A DNA stretch of 64,000 bases from Gemmatirosa kalamazoonensis (GTDB lineage Bacteria; Gemmatimonadota; Gemmatimonadetes; Gemmatimonadales; Gemmatimonadaceae): NCBI RefSeq assembly GCF_000522985.1, contig NZ_CP007129.1, positions 930,001 to 994,000 of the forward strand, written 5' to 3'. The translations under genes and the position numbers were made by a program. Under the pieces are notes generated by a model. It was not told where the DNA came from, searched no databases, and saw only the letters and a list, made by a program, of their open reading frames with translations. Below are positions 8,589-17,960 of this stretch, in pieces. Every line of letters begins with the position of its first letter. Position 1 is the first letter of the stretch.

Positions 8589-10465
8589 TCCCTGGTCCCG
8601 TAGTGTCGAAGGACGCGCGCGCGGTCGCTGCGCCCGGTGTGGAGGAACACGCCGCGTCCGCCGTTCGCGAGATAGAGATCGGCCACGCGTTCCACCGCCG
8701 CGCGCGCCGCCGCGGAATCGCCCGCCACGCGCGCGGCTTGCACGTCGAGGTCGCGCCGCGCGTAGTCGAGCATGAGCCGCAGCCGCGCGATCGCCGCCGT
8801 GTCACCGCGCGCGGTGCCTAACGCGGACTCGGCGGCGGCCAGCCGGGAGCGCGCGTCGTTCACGCGCTCGCGCGTCGGCGGCGCGGAGTACGGCACGGTG
8901 CCGGCGACGCGCACGGTTCCCTCCAGCGCGACGATGGCGTTCAACGCGGCCGGGCCCGCCGCGCCGTAGCGCGCCGCGACGTAGCGCTTCAGCAGCGAGT
9001 CCGCGGCAAGCGTCGGATCCCACGCGAGGTGCGCGAGCATCCAGTGGTTCGGCTCGTACGTCGCCCAGTCGCCAGGCTCCGCGTACGTCGTGATCCCCCG
9101 CAGCGACTGGCCCGCGTACCAGCGCAGGTCGTGCTGCAGGTAGTGCGGCAGGATCACCGGCAGCGACATCCACGCGTACTTGCGGTAGTAGGAGTAGATG
9201 GCGACGTCGCCCGCGAACGCCGCGCGCCAGCGGCCGAGCGCCTCGACGTACTGGCGGTTGTTCGCGCCACGCGGGTCGTCGATCTGCACGTCGAAGTTCT
9301 GGCCGATCGGGCAGAAGTCGACGAGGATGCGCGGATCGAGCATGACGCCGGTCGGCGGCTCCTTCGCGCTCGCGTAGGCGATGACCTCGAGCCGCACGCG
9401 CGAGCCGCGGCCCGCGAGCGCCGCCTGCACCGCGTTCGCGAGCGCCGCCTGCCGGTCGGCCGGCGTGCCTAACGCCGTACGCTCGGCCGCGCACTCGGCC
9501 CACTTCGCGCCGTCGGGCGGCCAGAAGTCGAACACGTCGATCTCCGGACGCGCGTCGAGATACGCGACGACCGCATCGACGACGTGGCGCACGGCGTCCG
9601 CGTTGCGCGTGTCGAACACCACGCTCGGGTCGCGGCTCGGTCGGCAGGCGGCGTCCTTGCCGAACCACTCGGGGTGGGCGGCGAACAGCGCGTCGTCCGT
9701 CGGCGACAGGAAGTTCTGCCACCCGTGGCCGCCGACCTCGATCGTGACGCCGCGCCGCACGAGCTCCGGCGTGAGCGCGGCGCGCCACGCGTCCCACCGC
9801 ACGCGGCCACTGCCGCCGTAGTCGAGCGGCACGACGAGCGTGTTGAGCCGCGCCTTCGGCATCCACCGCGCGATCGCGGCGAGCGACTCCGAGTCGTGGG
9901 ACAGGCCCTCCTCCACCTCGAGCGCACGGCGCGTGAACGCCGGCCGCACGACGACGTCCGCCGGCCCCGCGTACGCGAGCCGCTCGACGCGCGGCACGAC
10001 CTCCGCCGCGCCGTGGTAGAACGCGAGCTCCGGCGCGAGCCACGCGCAGCCGAGCCGCTCGAGCAGGTCGTACGCGGCGAACAGCACGCCGCGCGGCGTG
10101 GCCGAGGCGAGGATGATGGAGTCCCGACGGACGCGAATGGCGTATGCGTCGCCCGCGACCGCCGAGTCGTTAGGCAGGCGACGAAGCGCGATCACCGGGC
10201 CGCGCGCGTCGCGTACGACGGGATGCGCGCCTCCCGTCATGCGCGACAGGTATGTCGACAGCTCGCTCGCCGCGAGCCGCACCGGCGCCGCCGTGTCGGA
10301 TACGACGATCGCGCGACCCGCAATGGGAACAGGACGCTGCGCGAGGGCCTCTTGGCTCGGCAGTGTGGACAGGATGAACAGGATGGACAGGATGTGAACA
10401 ACAACACCAAGGCGGTCGTTGTTCACATCCTGTCCATCCGGGTCATCCTGTCCAGAGAACGGCAT
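8585..10465 (-). CDS. DUF4838 (alpha-glucuronidase-like) secreted protein
   Basis: 626 residues; the ATG at 10465 overlaps the SusD stop as TGATG. The N-terminal half (APVRLAASELSTYLSRMTGG, LFAAYDLLERLGCAWLAPE) is the domain found in front of GH67/GH115 alpha-glucuronidases; the rest (FDFWPPDGAKW, PRILVDFCPIGQNF, NHWMLAHLAWDP) is DUF4838. Presence beside uxuA supports action on glucuronic-acid side chains, but no activity is proven for the family. The signal-peptide core (LGVVVHILSILFILSTLPS) is encoded by one arm of a hairpin repeat. Confidence 0.82.
   Translation of the reverse strand: MPFSGQDDPDGQDVNNDRLGVVVHILSILFILSTLPSQEALAQRPVPIAGRAIVVSDTAAPVRLAASELSTYLSRMTGGAHPVVRDARGPVIALRRLPNDSAVAGDAYAIRVRRDSIILASATPRGVLFAAYDLLERLGCAWLAPELAFYHGAAEVVPRVERLAYAGPADVVVRPAFTRRALEVEEGLSHDSESLAAIARWMPKARLNTLVVPLDYGGSGRVRWDAWRAALTPELVRRGVTIEVGGHGWQNFLSPTDDALFAAHPEWFGKDAACRPSRDPSVVFDTRNADAVRHVVDAVVAYLDARPEIDVFDFWPPDGAKWAECAAERTALGTPADRQAALANAVQAALAGRGSRVRLEVIAYASAKEPPTGVMLDPRILVDFCPIGQNFDVQIDDPRGANNRQYVEALGRWRAAFAGDVAIYSYYRKYAWMSLPVILPHYLQHDLRWYAGQSLRGITTYAEPGDWATYEPNHWMLAHLAWDPTLAADSLLKRYVAARYGAAGPAALNAIVALEGTVRVAGTVPYSAPPTRERVNDARSRLAAAESALGTARGDTAAIARLRLMLDYARRDLDVQAARVAGDSAAARAAVERVADLYLANGGRGVFLHTGRSDRARVLRHYGTRE
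10366..10454. repeat. Family C hairpin encoding a signal-peptide core
   Basis: 37-bp arms at 10366-10402 and 10418-10454, a few mismatches, made of a 9-bp unit (GGACAGGAT). It spans codons 4-33 of the DUF4838 gene, including the hydrophobic part of the signal peptide. Confidence 0.9.
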
Positions 10466-12066
10466 CAGAAGCCGGGGTTCTGCTTCATCGGCTTCCCCGT
10501 GTTCGCGTCGATCACGTCCTGCGGGATCGGCAGCAGCGTGTCGCGCGCGGCGATGAGCGGGGCGCTGATCGGGTTGTACTTCTTCACCCGGTCGAGGAGG
10601 GTCCCCGTGCGGATCAGCGTGTAGCGCCGCTGCTCCTCCGTCACCAGCTCGCGCGACCGCTCGTCGAGGATGAAGTCGAGCGTCACCTGCGCCGGCTGGA
10701 TCTGCGACGCGCCGGCGCGCGCGCGCACCTTGTTGATGCTCGCCGCCGCCTCGGCCAGCTTGCCCTGCTTGAGCTGCGCCTCGGCCAGCAGCAGGTACGT
10801 CTCGGCGAGCCGGATGTACGGCTGGTCGTTGTACTGCTCCGCGACCGTCGGGTCGACGGGGCTCGCCCAGTCCCACTTGCGGGTGCTCGGCCACAGCGGG
10901 TCGTTCGCCTTCTCCGCGCCGACGACCGTGAACAGCGTGTCGCCCACCTTCTTCCCGGGCGGCAGGTTCGACGCGTTGTTGTACTGGTAGAAGCGGCGGA
11001 TCGCGAACGGGCCGCCGCGCACGTCGCTCGGCTCGTACAGGTTGATCGCGTAGCGCGTCATCGCGAGGCGCCCGATGCCGCGGCCGCCGTAGTCCGCCGA
11101 CACCGCCATGCCGCGGTTGCTCTCGTAGCGCGTCACCCAGCTGCGGCGCATGATGCTCGCGCCGCCGCCCGCGGTGTTCATCGCGTACTCGAACGCCCAC
11201 AGCACTTCCGTGTTGCCCTGGCTGCGATTGACGTTGCCGTCCTTGAACTGATCCATGAACGCGACGCCCGGCTGCGCGGCGGCGGGGCCGTAGCGCGCGG
11301 TGACGAGCGAGTACTGCCCGCTGTTGATCACCGCGGCGGCCTTCGCCTCCGCGTCGGCCGGCCGGTTCATCGCGAGGTACAGCTCCGCGAGATAGTGGTC
11401 GGCGACCGCCTTGCTCACGTGGCCCGGCACCGTCGGCACCATCGGCAGCTTCGCGTCGGCGTAGAGCAGATCCTGCTCGATGATCCTGCGCACCGAGTCG
11501 CGCGGGATGCGCTCCCAGTCCGTCTTGATCGCCTCGCCGCTCGATTCGGTGAGCGACACCGGCACGTCGCCCCAGAGATACGTGAGATGGCGATAGGCCC
11601 ACGCGCGGATGAGGCGCGCCTCGGCCACCACGCGCTCCTTGTCCGCCGTCGTCCACGCGACGTCCGGGTTCTCGGCGCGGCCGATGATCGTGTTCGCCGC
11701 GTTGATCGTCTGGTACAGCCAGTTCCAGATCGAGTTCGTGAAGTCGTTCGTCGACGCGTTGCGCACGCCGAACTCGGTGAACGTGCGCTCCGGCGGCGAC
11801 AGGTACATGCCGTAGCCGTTGTCCACGCCGATCGAGTACGCGGTGGACATGATGTTGTTCACCGAGTTGTCCTGCCCGAACCGCTCGCGGCGCACCTGGA
11901 AGTACAGGCCGTTCAACCCGGCCTCGAAGCCGGCCGCGTTCGTGAACAGGTTCTCGGCGGCGATGATGTCCTTCGGCGTCTCCGTGAGGAAGTCGTCGGA
12001 GCACCCCGCCGCGAGAACGGCGAGGCCGAGCGTGCAGACGGCGGCGGCGCGCAGGCGGCGTCTCAT
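10465..12066 (-). CDS. susD: SusD/RagB outer-membrane glycan-binding lipoprotein
   Basis: 533 residues starting MRRRLRAAAVCTLGLAVLAAGC, a lipoprotein signal with lipobox LAAGC. SusD features follow: DDFLTETP, TPR-like helices (EARLIRAWAYRHLTYLWGDVPVS), and the C-terminal FILDERSRELVTEEQRRYTLIRTG. It caps the SusC barrel and captures oligosaccharide at the cell surface. The ATG at 12066 is 10 bp after the susC stop; an in-frame ATG at 12090 would overlap susC and place residues before the signal, so it is less likely. Confidence 0.93.
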   Translation of the reverse strand: MRRRLRAAAVCTLGLAVLAAGCSDDFLTETPKDIIAAENLFTNAAGFEAGLNGLYFQVRRERFGQDNSVNNIMSTAYSIGVDNGYGMYLSPPERTFTEFGVRNASTNDFTNSIWNWLYQTINAANTIIGRAENPDVAWTTADKERVVAEARLIRAWAYRHLTYLWGDVPVSLTESSGEAIKTDWERIPRDSVRRIIEQDLLYADAKLPMVPTVPGHVSKAVADHYLAELYLAMNRPADAEAKAAAVINSGQYSLVTARYGPAAAQPGVAFMDQFKDGNVNRSQGNTEVLWAFEYAMNTAGGGASIMRRSWVTRYESNRGMAVSADYGGRGIGRLAMTRYAINLYEPSDVRGGPFAIRRFYQYNNASNLPPGKKVGDTLFTVVGAEKANDPLWPSTRKWDWASPVDPTVAEQYNDQPYIRLAETYLLLAEAQLKQGKLAEAAASINKVRARAGASQIQPAQVTLDFILDERSRELVTEEQRRYTLIRTGTLLDRVKKYNPISAPLIAARDTLLPIPQDVIDANTGKPMKQNPGF

Positions 12067-12076
12067 CGTGTGTTGG

Positions 12077-15037
12077 TCAGAACGTGACATTGATCCCCCC
12101 CGTGACGGTGCGCTCGAGCGGGATCGCGCGCTGGTTGGAGAGCTCGGGGTCGAGCCCCGTCCACTTCGTCCACGTCTTCAGGTTGCGGCCGTTCACGTAG
12201 ACGCGCGCCGAGCTGGCGCCGAGGCGGCTCGCGAACGTGCGTGGCAGGTCGTAGGAGAGCGACAGGTCGCGCAGGCGCACGAAGCTCGCGTCCTCGTAGA
12301 ACGGCACGCTGAGCGGGTTGCTCACGTTGCTGTTCTCCGGGTACGTGTCGATCGGGTTCGCGCGCGTCCAGTACTGGCGGAACACCGTGTTGCGCCGCAC
12401 GTCCGAGAAGACCTGGTTCGTGCCCAGCAGGATGTTCGACCGCGTGACGCCCTGCACCGTGTAGACGTACGCGCTCAGCGTGAAGCCGCGGTACCGGAAG
12501 GAGTTCTGCAGCCCCGCGATGTAGTCCGGCTGCAGGCTGCCGATGAGCGTGCGATCGGTCGGATCGATCTTGCCGTCGCCGTTCGTGTCCTGGATGCGCA
12601 CCCAGCCCGGCTTCGCGCCGAAGCTCGCGGCGAGCGCGGAGTCGGCCACCTGCCAGATGCCGGCGAACTTGTAGCTGTAGTTCACGTCGATCGGCTGGCC
12701 GATGAACCACCCGTTCGCGAGATCGTCCGTCGCGTCGCCGTACAGGTCGACGATGCGGTTGCGGTTCGCCGAGATGTTGAAGTCCGACTGCCAGCGGAAG
12801 CCGCCGCGCGTGCCGTTCCGGTCGACGTTGATCGTCGAGAGCTGCAGCTCGATGCCCTTGTTCGCCGTCTTGCCGATGTTCTGGGTGATGCTCGTGATGC
12901 CGTGCACCGACGAGATCGTGCGGCGGAGCAGCAGGTCGCGCGTGTTCGCGCGGTACGCGTCGAGCGTCGCGTGCACGCGGTCGTTCCACAGCCCGAGGTC
13001 GACGCCGAGGTTGCCGGACGTCGTCGTCTCCCACTTCAGGTTCGGGTTGCCCAACGACACCGGGATGTAGCCGGCGGCGGGCGTGTCGCCGTTCAGGTAC
13101 GAGCGGTCGTCGAGCTGCGCGAGCGTCTGGTACGGGCGGATCGCCTGGTTGCCGTTCTGCCCGTACGTGAGGCGCACCTTGAGCGTGTTCACCGCGTGCT
13201 TCCACGGGAAGAACTTCTCGTTCGCCGCGTTCCACGCGAGCGCGGCCGACGGGAACACGCCGTACTTGTTGTTCGCGCCGAACCCCGAGTAGCCGTCGCG
13301 GCGCACCGTGAACGTCGCGAGGTAGCGCTCGTCGAAGCCGTAGTTCAGGCGCCCCATCTGGGACACGAGGTTGTACTGCGTCACGCTGGCGACCGGCGTG
13401 GCGAGCAGCGGCACCGTCGAGCGGAAGTTCAGCACGTCGTTCGGGTAGCCCGTGCCGTTCACGCCGTTCACCTCGAGATCGCTCCCCTGGCGGCTGAGCA
13501 GCCCCGTGAAGTCGAGGTTGTGCTTCCCGAAGCCGCGCTGGTAGCGGAGGATGTTCTCCCACGTCCAGTCGGTGCGGTCGGTGTTCGCGACGCTCGACTG
13601 GCCGTTCACCGAGCGGCCCGTGTTCGTGTTGAGCCCCCAGTACGTCGCCTGCTCGCGGGTCGCGACGTCGAGGCCACCGTTCATCGTGAACGTGAGCCCC
13701 TTCACGCGGGGCACGGTGAGGCGCAGATAGTTGCTGGAGAACAGCCGCTTGTTGACGTCGTCGTCGACCGCGTTCAGCGCATCGAGCGGGTTCGTCGTCA
13801 CCGGATCCTCGGGCCACGGCACGACGGCGATGTTGCCGTTCGCGTCGTACGGCGTGAGCAGCGGGTTCGCGAAGAACGCGCTCTCGAACGTCGCCGCGCG
13901 GCCGCCGCGGTCCATGTCGGAGACCTGCGTGTTCGTGCCGATGTTGAGCCACGACCAGAGCTTCTGGTCGAGGTTCGCGCGCACCGTGAGGCGGTCGATG
14001 CGGTCGCCGAGGCCGATGCCGTCGACGCCGAGGTACGAGCCGCCGAGGAAGTACTTCGTGTCGGTGCTGCCGCCGCGCACGCTCACGTCGTGCTGCTGCG
14101 TCTTGCCCGTGCGCATCGCGACGTCGAGCCAGTTCGTGTTCACGCCCGCGGCGAGGTTCTTCTGCTCGGTCGCGGTGAGCGCGGTGCTGCAGTTCGCGCC
14201 GGCGTTGATGCGCACGCACTTGAAGTCGGCGAACTCCTGCGCGTTCATGAGCCGCGGCACGTTCGTGTAGTTCGCCGAGCCCACGTAGCCGGAGTACGAC
14301 ACCGTCGGCTTGCCTTCCGTGCCGCGCTTCGACGTCACGAGGATGACGCCGTTCGAGCCGCGCGCCCCGTAGATCGCGGTGCTCGACGCGTCCTTGAGGA
14401 TCTCGATCGACTGGATGTCGTTCGGGTTCAGCTCGGAGAGCGACCCGTTGTACGGGATACCGTCGACGACGACGAGCGGCGCGGTGCTCGCCGAGATCGA
14501 GTTGCGGCCGCGGATCTGGATGTCGATGGTCTGCTCGGCGCCGGCGCCGCTCGTCGTCACGTTCACGCCGGGGAGCGCGCCCTCGAGCGCCTGCGCGACG
14601 TTGACGTTCGGCTTGTTCTCGAGGCGCTCCTGGTTGATCGACGTCACGGAGCCCGTGATGTCGCTCCGCTTCTGCGTGCCGTAGCCGACGGTGACGATCT
14701 CGCTCAGCACCACCGCGGTGCGCTCGAGGCGCACGGTGACGAGCGTCTGGCCGCGTAGCGGCAGCCGGCTCGGCGCGTAGCCGAGCCGCGTGACGACGAG
14801 CGTGTCGTTCGGGCCGGGGACGCGGAGCGTGAACTCGCCCTGGTCGTTCGTCTGCGTGCCGACGCGCGTGCCGGCGACGGCGACGTTCGCGTTAGGCACC
14901 GGCTCGCCCGTCTGGCCGACGACGACGGTGCCGCGCACCGTGACCTGCGCTCGGCCCTCGCGCGCGGCGAGCAGGAGAACGGCGGGCGCGAGGATTTGCA
15001 GGACCCGCCAGAGACTGCGTGGGGAGAAGATCATCAT
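12077..15037 (-). CDS. susC: SusC/RagA TonB-dependent outer-membrane receptor
   Basis: 986 residues. A signal peptide (LQILAPAVLLLAAREGRAQ) is followed by a CarboxypepD-like domain (VRGTVVVGQTGEPVPNANV), the plug with the SusC-specific VVVDGIPYNGSLSELNPNDI and SIEILKDASSTAIYGARGS, and a beta barrel ending GGINVTF with the usual terminal aromatic. It imports oligosaccharide into the periplasm with energy from TonB. It is the first gene of the glycan operon, with susD 10 bp downstream. Confidence 0.95.
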   Translation of the reverse strand: MMIFSPRSLWRVLQILAPAVLLLAAREGRAQVTVRGTVVVGQTGEPVPNANVAVAGTRVGTQTNDQGEFTLRVPGPNDTLVVTRLGYAPSRLPLRGQTLVTVRLERTAVVLSEIVTVGYGTQKRSDITGSVTSINQERLENKPNVNVAQALEGALPGVNVTTSGAGAEQTIDIQIRGRNSISASTAPLVVVDGIPYNGSLSELNPNDIQSIEILKDASSTAIYGARGSNGVILVTSKRGTEGKPTVSYSGYVGSANYTNVPRLMNAQEFADFKCVRINAGANCSTALTATEQKNLAAGVNTNWLDVAMRTGKTQQHDVSVRGGSTDTKYFLGGSYLGVDGIGLGDRIDRLTVRANLDQKLWSWLNIGTNTQVSDMDRGGRAATFESAFFANPLLTPYDANGNIAVVPWPEDPVTTNPLDALNAVDDDVNKRLFSSNYLRLTVPRVKGLTFTMNGGLDVATREQATYWGLNTNTGRSVNGQSSVANTDRTDWTWENILRYQRGFGKHNLDFTGLLSRQGSDLEVNGVNGTGYPNDVLNFRSTVPLLATPVASVTQYNLVSQMGRLNYGFDERYLATFTVRRDGYSGFGANNKYGVFPSAALAWNAANEKFFPWKHAVNTLKVRLTYGQNGNQAIRPYQTLAQLDDRSYLNGDTPAAGYIPVSLGNPNLKWETTTSGNLGVDLGLWNDRVHATLDAYRANTRDLLLRRTISSVHGITSITQNIGKTANKGIELQLSTINVDRNGTRGGFRWQSDFNISANRNRIVDLYGDATDDLANGWFIGQPIDVNYSYKFAGIWQVADSALAASFGAKPGWVRIQDTNGDGKIDPTDRTLIGSLQPDYIAGLQNSFRYRGFTLSAYVYTVQGVTRSNILLGTNQVFSDVRRNTVFRQYWTRANPIDTYPENSNVSNPLSVPFYEDASFVRLRDLSLSYDLPRTFASRLGASSARVYVNGRNLKTWTKWTGLDPELSNQRAIPLERTVTGGINVTF

Positions 15038-15125
15038 GGGGAGACGGGAGATCCGCGTTAGGCGGGGTCCGTACAGACGTCGTACGAACGGCGCACGACC
15101 GCGCGCGACCGACCGACCGGCATCG

Positions 15126-15857
15126 TCAGTCGCGCTCGGGTTCCCAACGGCGCAGCACGTCGCGCACGCCGTCGAGATGGGCCTGCATCCGCGCCGCGGC
15201 GAGCGCGGGGTCGCGACGCTCGAGCGCGTCGAGGATCGCGAGGTGCTCGTCGTGGTCGCGCCGGCGCGAGCCGAAGATGTCGATGATGAGCCGCTGCTCC
15301 TCGCGGAACAGACGCGAGAGCACCTCGAGCAGCTGGCGCAGCACGACGTTCCCCGACGCGGCGGCGATGCGGCCGTGGAACGCGAGGTTCGTCGCGTTCA
15401 GGACCATCGCGTCGTCGAGCGACGCGCCGGCGTTCGCGAGCAGCTCGCGCATCGCGTCGAGGTCCGCCGCCGTGGCGTGCGTGGCGGCGAGCGTCGCCGT
15501 CGTGACCTCGATCGGCGTGCGCGCCTCGAGGAGGTCGACGAGCAGCTTCTTCGTCGCGCGCCCCTCGAACACCGGGTTCGAGATGACGAGCGAGTCGGCG
15601 GTGCCGGTGACGTAGACGCCGGAGCCGTGCCGGATGTCGACGACGCCGACCGCCTCGAGCTTGCGGAGCGCCTCGCGCACGGTGGGCGACCCGACGCCGA
15701 ACTGCCGGGCCATGGACGTGATCGCCGGCAGGCGGTCGCCGGCGTGGTACGTCCCCGCCTGGATGAGGCGCGAGATGCGCTGGGCCAGGTCGTCGGCCAG
15801 GCGCTGCCGCGCGATCGGGGTGAGGCTCGCTTCCACAGGACCTTCAGGATTGCTCAT
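15126..15857 (-). CDS. FadR-family (GntR/FCD) transcriptional regulator
   Basis: 243 residues. The winged helix is near residues 20-85 (AGDRLPAITSMARQFGVGSP, TVREALRKLEAVGVVDIRHG); the FCD ligand domain follows, with metal-site-like Asp/His residues (NLAFHGRIAAASGN, DHDEHLAILDALERRD). It sits 88 bp upstream of susC on the same strand, so it is the likely operon regulator. FCD regulators in such settings often sense uronates (UxuR/ExuR type). A perfect dyad just before the start suggests autoregulation. Confidence 0.9.
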   Translation of the reverse strand: MSNPEGPVEASLTPIARQRLADDLAQRISRLIQAGTYHAGDRLPAITSMARQFGVGSPTVREALRKLEAVGVVDIRHGSGVYVTGTADSLVISNPVFEGRATKKLLVDLLEARTPIEVTTATLAATHATAADLDAMRELLANAGASLDDAMVLNATNLAFHGRIAAASGNVVLRQLLEVLSRLFREEQRLIIDIFGSRRRDHDEHLAILDALERRDPALAAARMQAHLDGVRDVLRRWEPERD

Positions 15858-15863
15858 GTGAGC

Positions 15864-15880
15864 AAGTCATCGGATGACTT
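15864..15880. promoter_or_regulatory. Candidate operator of the FadR-type regulator
   Basis: AAGTCATC-G-GATGACTT, a perfect 8-bp-arm dyad with a one-base centre, ending 7 bp upstream of the regulator's ATG at 15857. The outer GT...AC pattern suits GntR/FadR operators. Confidence 0.6.
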
Positions 15881-15994
15881 TGACGGCATGCTACGGCCCG
15901 GACCGGGGACTGTCAACGGCGCCCTCGGCGGCCCGCAGGCTCACGGGGCGGCCCGCATCCGTATAGACTGCGCACGCATCCAACCGACCACGAC

Positions 15995-16693
15995 GTGCCG
16001 CGACGCGCTCCCGCTCCCCCTTCCGTTCCCGCCTCGCCGTCCGCCGGACCCGGCGGCGTCGCCCGCTGGGCACTCGCCCTCGCCGCGCCGGCCGTCCCGC
16101 TCGCGGTCGCGATACTCGGCCACCTGCCGGTGACGGCCGAGGTCCTGCGGCTCCTCCTGATCCTCGTGACCGCGATCGTCGGCGTCGGCCTCGGCGGCGG
16201 GCCCGCGGTGCTGACCGCGCTCGTCGCCACGGCGCTCGCCTGGTACCGCACCGACGTCGGCCGCTGGGTCGTCGATCCCGCCGTGGACGGCCCCGCGATC
16301 GCCGCGTTCGCCGCCACCGCGATCGTCGTGGCCGTGACGGCCGGCGCGCGGCGCGGCGCCGCGGTGAGCGCCCGGTGGCTCCAGCGTGAGCTCGAGGCCG
16401 CGGCCGAGGATGCCGAGGCGCGCCAGGAGACGATCGCCCGGCTCACCGCGGAGACGGCGGCGCTGCGGGCGGAGTCGACGCGGACCGCAGGCGAGCTGGC
16501 CTCGGCACGTGCCGCCGCCGACCGGGCGGAGCGGTCGCGGAAGGCGATCCTGGACAGCCTGCCGCCCGAGCTCCGGGCGCCGCACGTCATGCCCCCGGCG
16601 GCGCTCCAGCTCTTCCCGCCGCTCCTCGCCGCCGCGCCGATCGGCATCGCCCCGCCGCCGGTCGGCCCCGCGGCGGCGGACGAGGTGGCCTGA
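15995..16693 (+). CDS. Membrane protein with a C-terminal coiled coil, unknown function
   Basis: 232 residues from a GTG start. Two or three hydrophobic segments (ARWALALAAPAVPLAVAILG, VLRLLLILVTAIVGVGLGGG, AIAAFAATAIVVAVTAG) resemble the DUF4118/KdpD-type sensor membrane part. A charged coiled coil follows (ELEAAAEDAEARQETIARLT) and then a proline/alanine-rich tail. No kinase or effector domain is attached. The stop overlaps the next ATG by one base. Function not recognised. Confidence 0.6.
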   Translation: MPRRAPAPPSVPASPSAGPGGVARWALALAAPAVPLAVAILGHLPVTAEVLRLLLILVTAIVGVGLGGGPAVLTALVATALAWYRTDVGRWVVDPAVDGPAIAAFAATAIVVAVTAGARRGAAVSARWLQRELEAAAEDAEARQETIARLTAETAALRAESTRTAGELASARAAADRAERSRKAILDSLPPELRAPHVMPPAALQLFPPLLAAAPIGIAPPPVGPAAADEVA

Positions 16694-16938
16694 TGGCGCG
16701 AAGCTGGCGCCCGCTCGTCCAGGGGTGGCTCGGGACCGCGGTCCTCGAGCTGCTGCTGTACGGGTTCGCGCGGTTCCTGCCGCCGGTGGAGGACATGCTG
16801 CGGCCCGTGTACGTGATCGCACTGCTGCCGGGGCTCGTCGGGACGTGGCGCTGGCTGCGTCCGCGCGGCTCGCGCGACCGCCGCACCACCGACCGTCGGG
16901 TCTCGCCGCGACGAACCGACGAGCCGCCGGACCGTTAG
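16693..16938 (+). CDS. Small membrane protein, unknown function
   Basis: 81 residues, start coupled to the preceding gene as TGATG. Two hydrophobic segments (GTAVLELLLYGFARFL, VYVIALLPGLVGTWRWL) are followed by a strongly basic, Arg-rich cytoplasmic tail. No family recognised. The overlap suggests it works with its upstream neighbour. Confidence 0.55.
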   Translation: MARSWRPLVQGWLGTAVLELLLYGFARFLPPVEDMLRPVYVIALLPGLVGTWRWLRPRGSRDRRTTDRRVSPRRTDEPPDR

Positions 16939-17024
16939 GCGCCAGGCCGCGCCCGCCCGAACCGGCCCCGACGGGCGTGGCGAGCTCCTTGCGCACCGCC
17001 CGCCCGACCAGCGACCGATCGTCC

Positions 17025-17924
17025 ATGCTCTTCCAGCCACCGCCACCGCCCGAGCCGGGATTCACCTGGGCGCACGCCGCGACCGAGCTGCTCGGCTTCA
17101 TCGGATCGTTCGCCCTCTACGGCGCCGTCGGGTTCGGCAACTTCGTGCTCCCCGGCGCCGGGCCGACGCCGAGCGTCGTGCGGCGCGCGACGAGCGTGGG
17201 GATCGTCGGCGTGCTGGTGACGTTTCTCACGCAGCTCATCGCGCTCGCCCGCACGGCGACGGAGAAGCACCTCACGTTAGGCGCCGCGTTCGAGGCCGGC
17301 GGCGGTGCGCTGCTGGCGCGGCTCGCGTTCCTCGTCCTCGCGCTCGTGGGACTCCTGCTCGCGCGCCGTCGCGGCGGCCACACGGCCGCGGCGCGTCCCG
17401 GGTGGGCGCTCGCCGCGCTCGCGGCGCTCGGCCTCGCGCTGCGCGGCATCGTCACGGGCCGGCTCACGGCGGTCGTGAACCCGCTCCACGTCCTCGCCGG
17501 CGGGCTGTGGATCGGATCGCTGTTCGTGCTCGCGTTCTCCGCGCTGCCGCTGACCGTGAGCCGGTGGTGGCCGGAGGGGAAGCACGCCGCCGCGGTCGCC
17601 GTCATGGTGCGCCGCTTCTCGACGCTCGCGCTCGCGTCGTCGGCGCTGCTCGTGGTGACCGGCGTGACCACGGCGTGGCGCCACCTGCACCGGCTGGACG
17701 CGCTGTGGACGACGCCCTACGGCCGGACGCTGTGCGTGAAGCTCGTGTTCGTGCTCGCCGTCGCGGGACTCGGCGCGTACAACTGGCGGCTCGTCTCGCC
17801 GCGGCTCGGGCACGACGATGCGACGGAGACGCTGGTGCGGTCGGCGCGCACGGAGCTCGGGCTCGCGCTGGTGGTGCTGGTCATCACGGCGATCCTGGTG
17901 AGCATTCCGGCGCCGAAAGGGTGA
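17025..17924 (+). CDS. CopD-domain copper resistance/transport membrane protein
   Basis: 299 residues, about eight membrane helices. The CopD region is clear: VVNPLHVLAGGLWIGSLFVL, VTAWRHLHRLDALWTTPYG and RTLCVKLVFVLAVAGLGAYN, with the conserved His and Trp residues. CopD proteins sit in the inner membrane and are linked to copper uptake or handling. It converges on the response regulator, 36 bp apart. No CopC partner lies next to it. Confidence 0.8.
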   Translation: MLFQPPPPPEPGFTWAHAATELLGFIGSFALYGAVGFGNFVLPGAGPTPSVVRRATSVGIVGVLVTFLTQLIALARTATEKHLTLGAAFEAGGGALLARLAFLVLALVGLLLARRRGGHTAAARPGWALAALAALGLALRGIVTGRLTAVVNPLHVLAGGLWIGSLFVLAFSALPLTVSRWWPEGKHAAAVAVMVRRFSTLALASSALLVVTGVTTAWRHLHRLDALWTTPYGRTLCVKLVFVLAVAGLGAYNWRLVSPRLGHDDATETLVRSARTELGLALVVLVITAILVSIPAPKG

Positions 17925-17960
17925 TCGCCGGGCCGAGCCTCGCGGCGCCGACCCCGCGCC

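Noticed and set aside
12064-12090. SusD start at the ATG at 12090
   Set aside because: It would overlap susC and put eight polar residues before a complete lipoprotein signal that starts at 12066.
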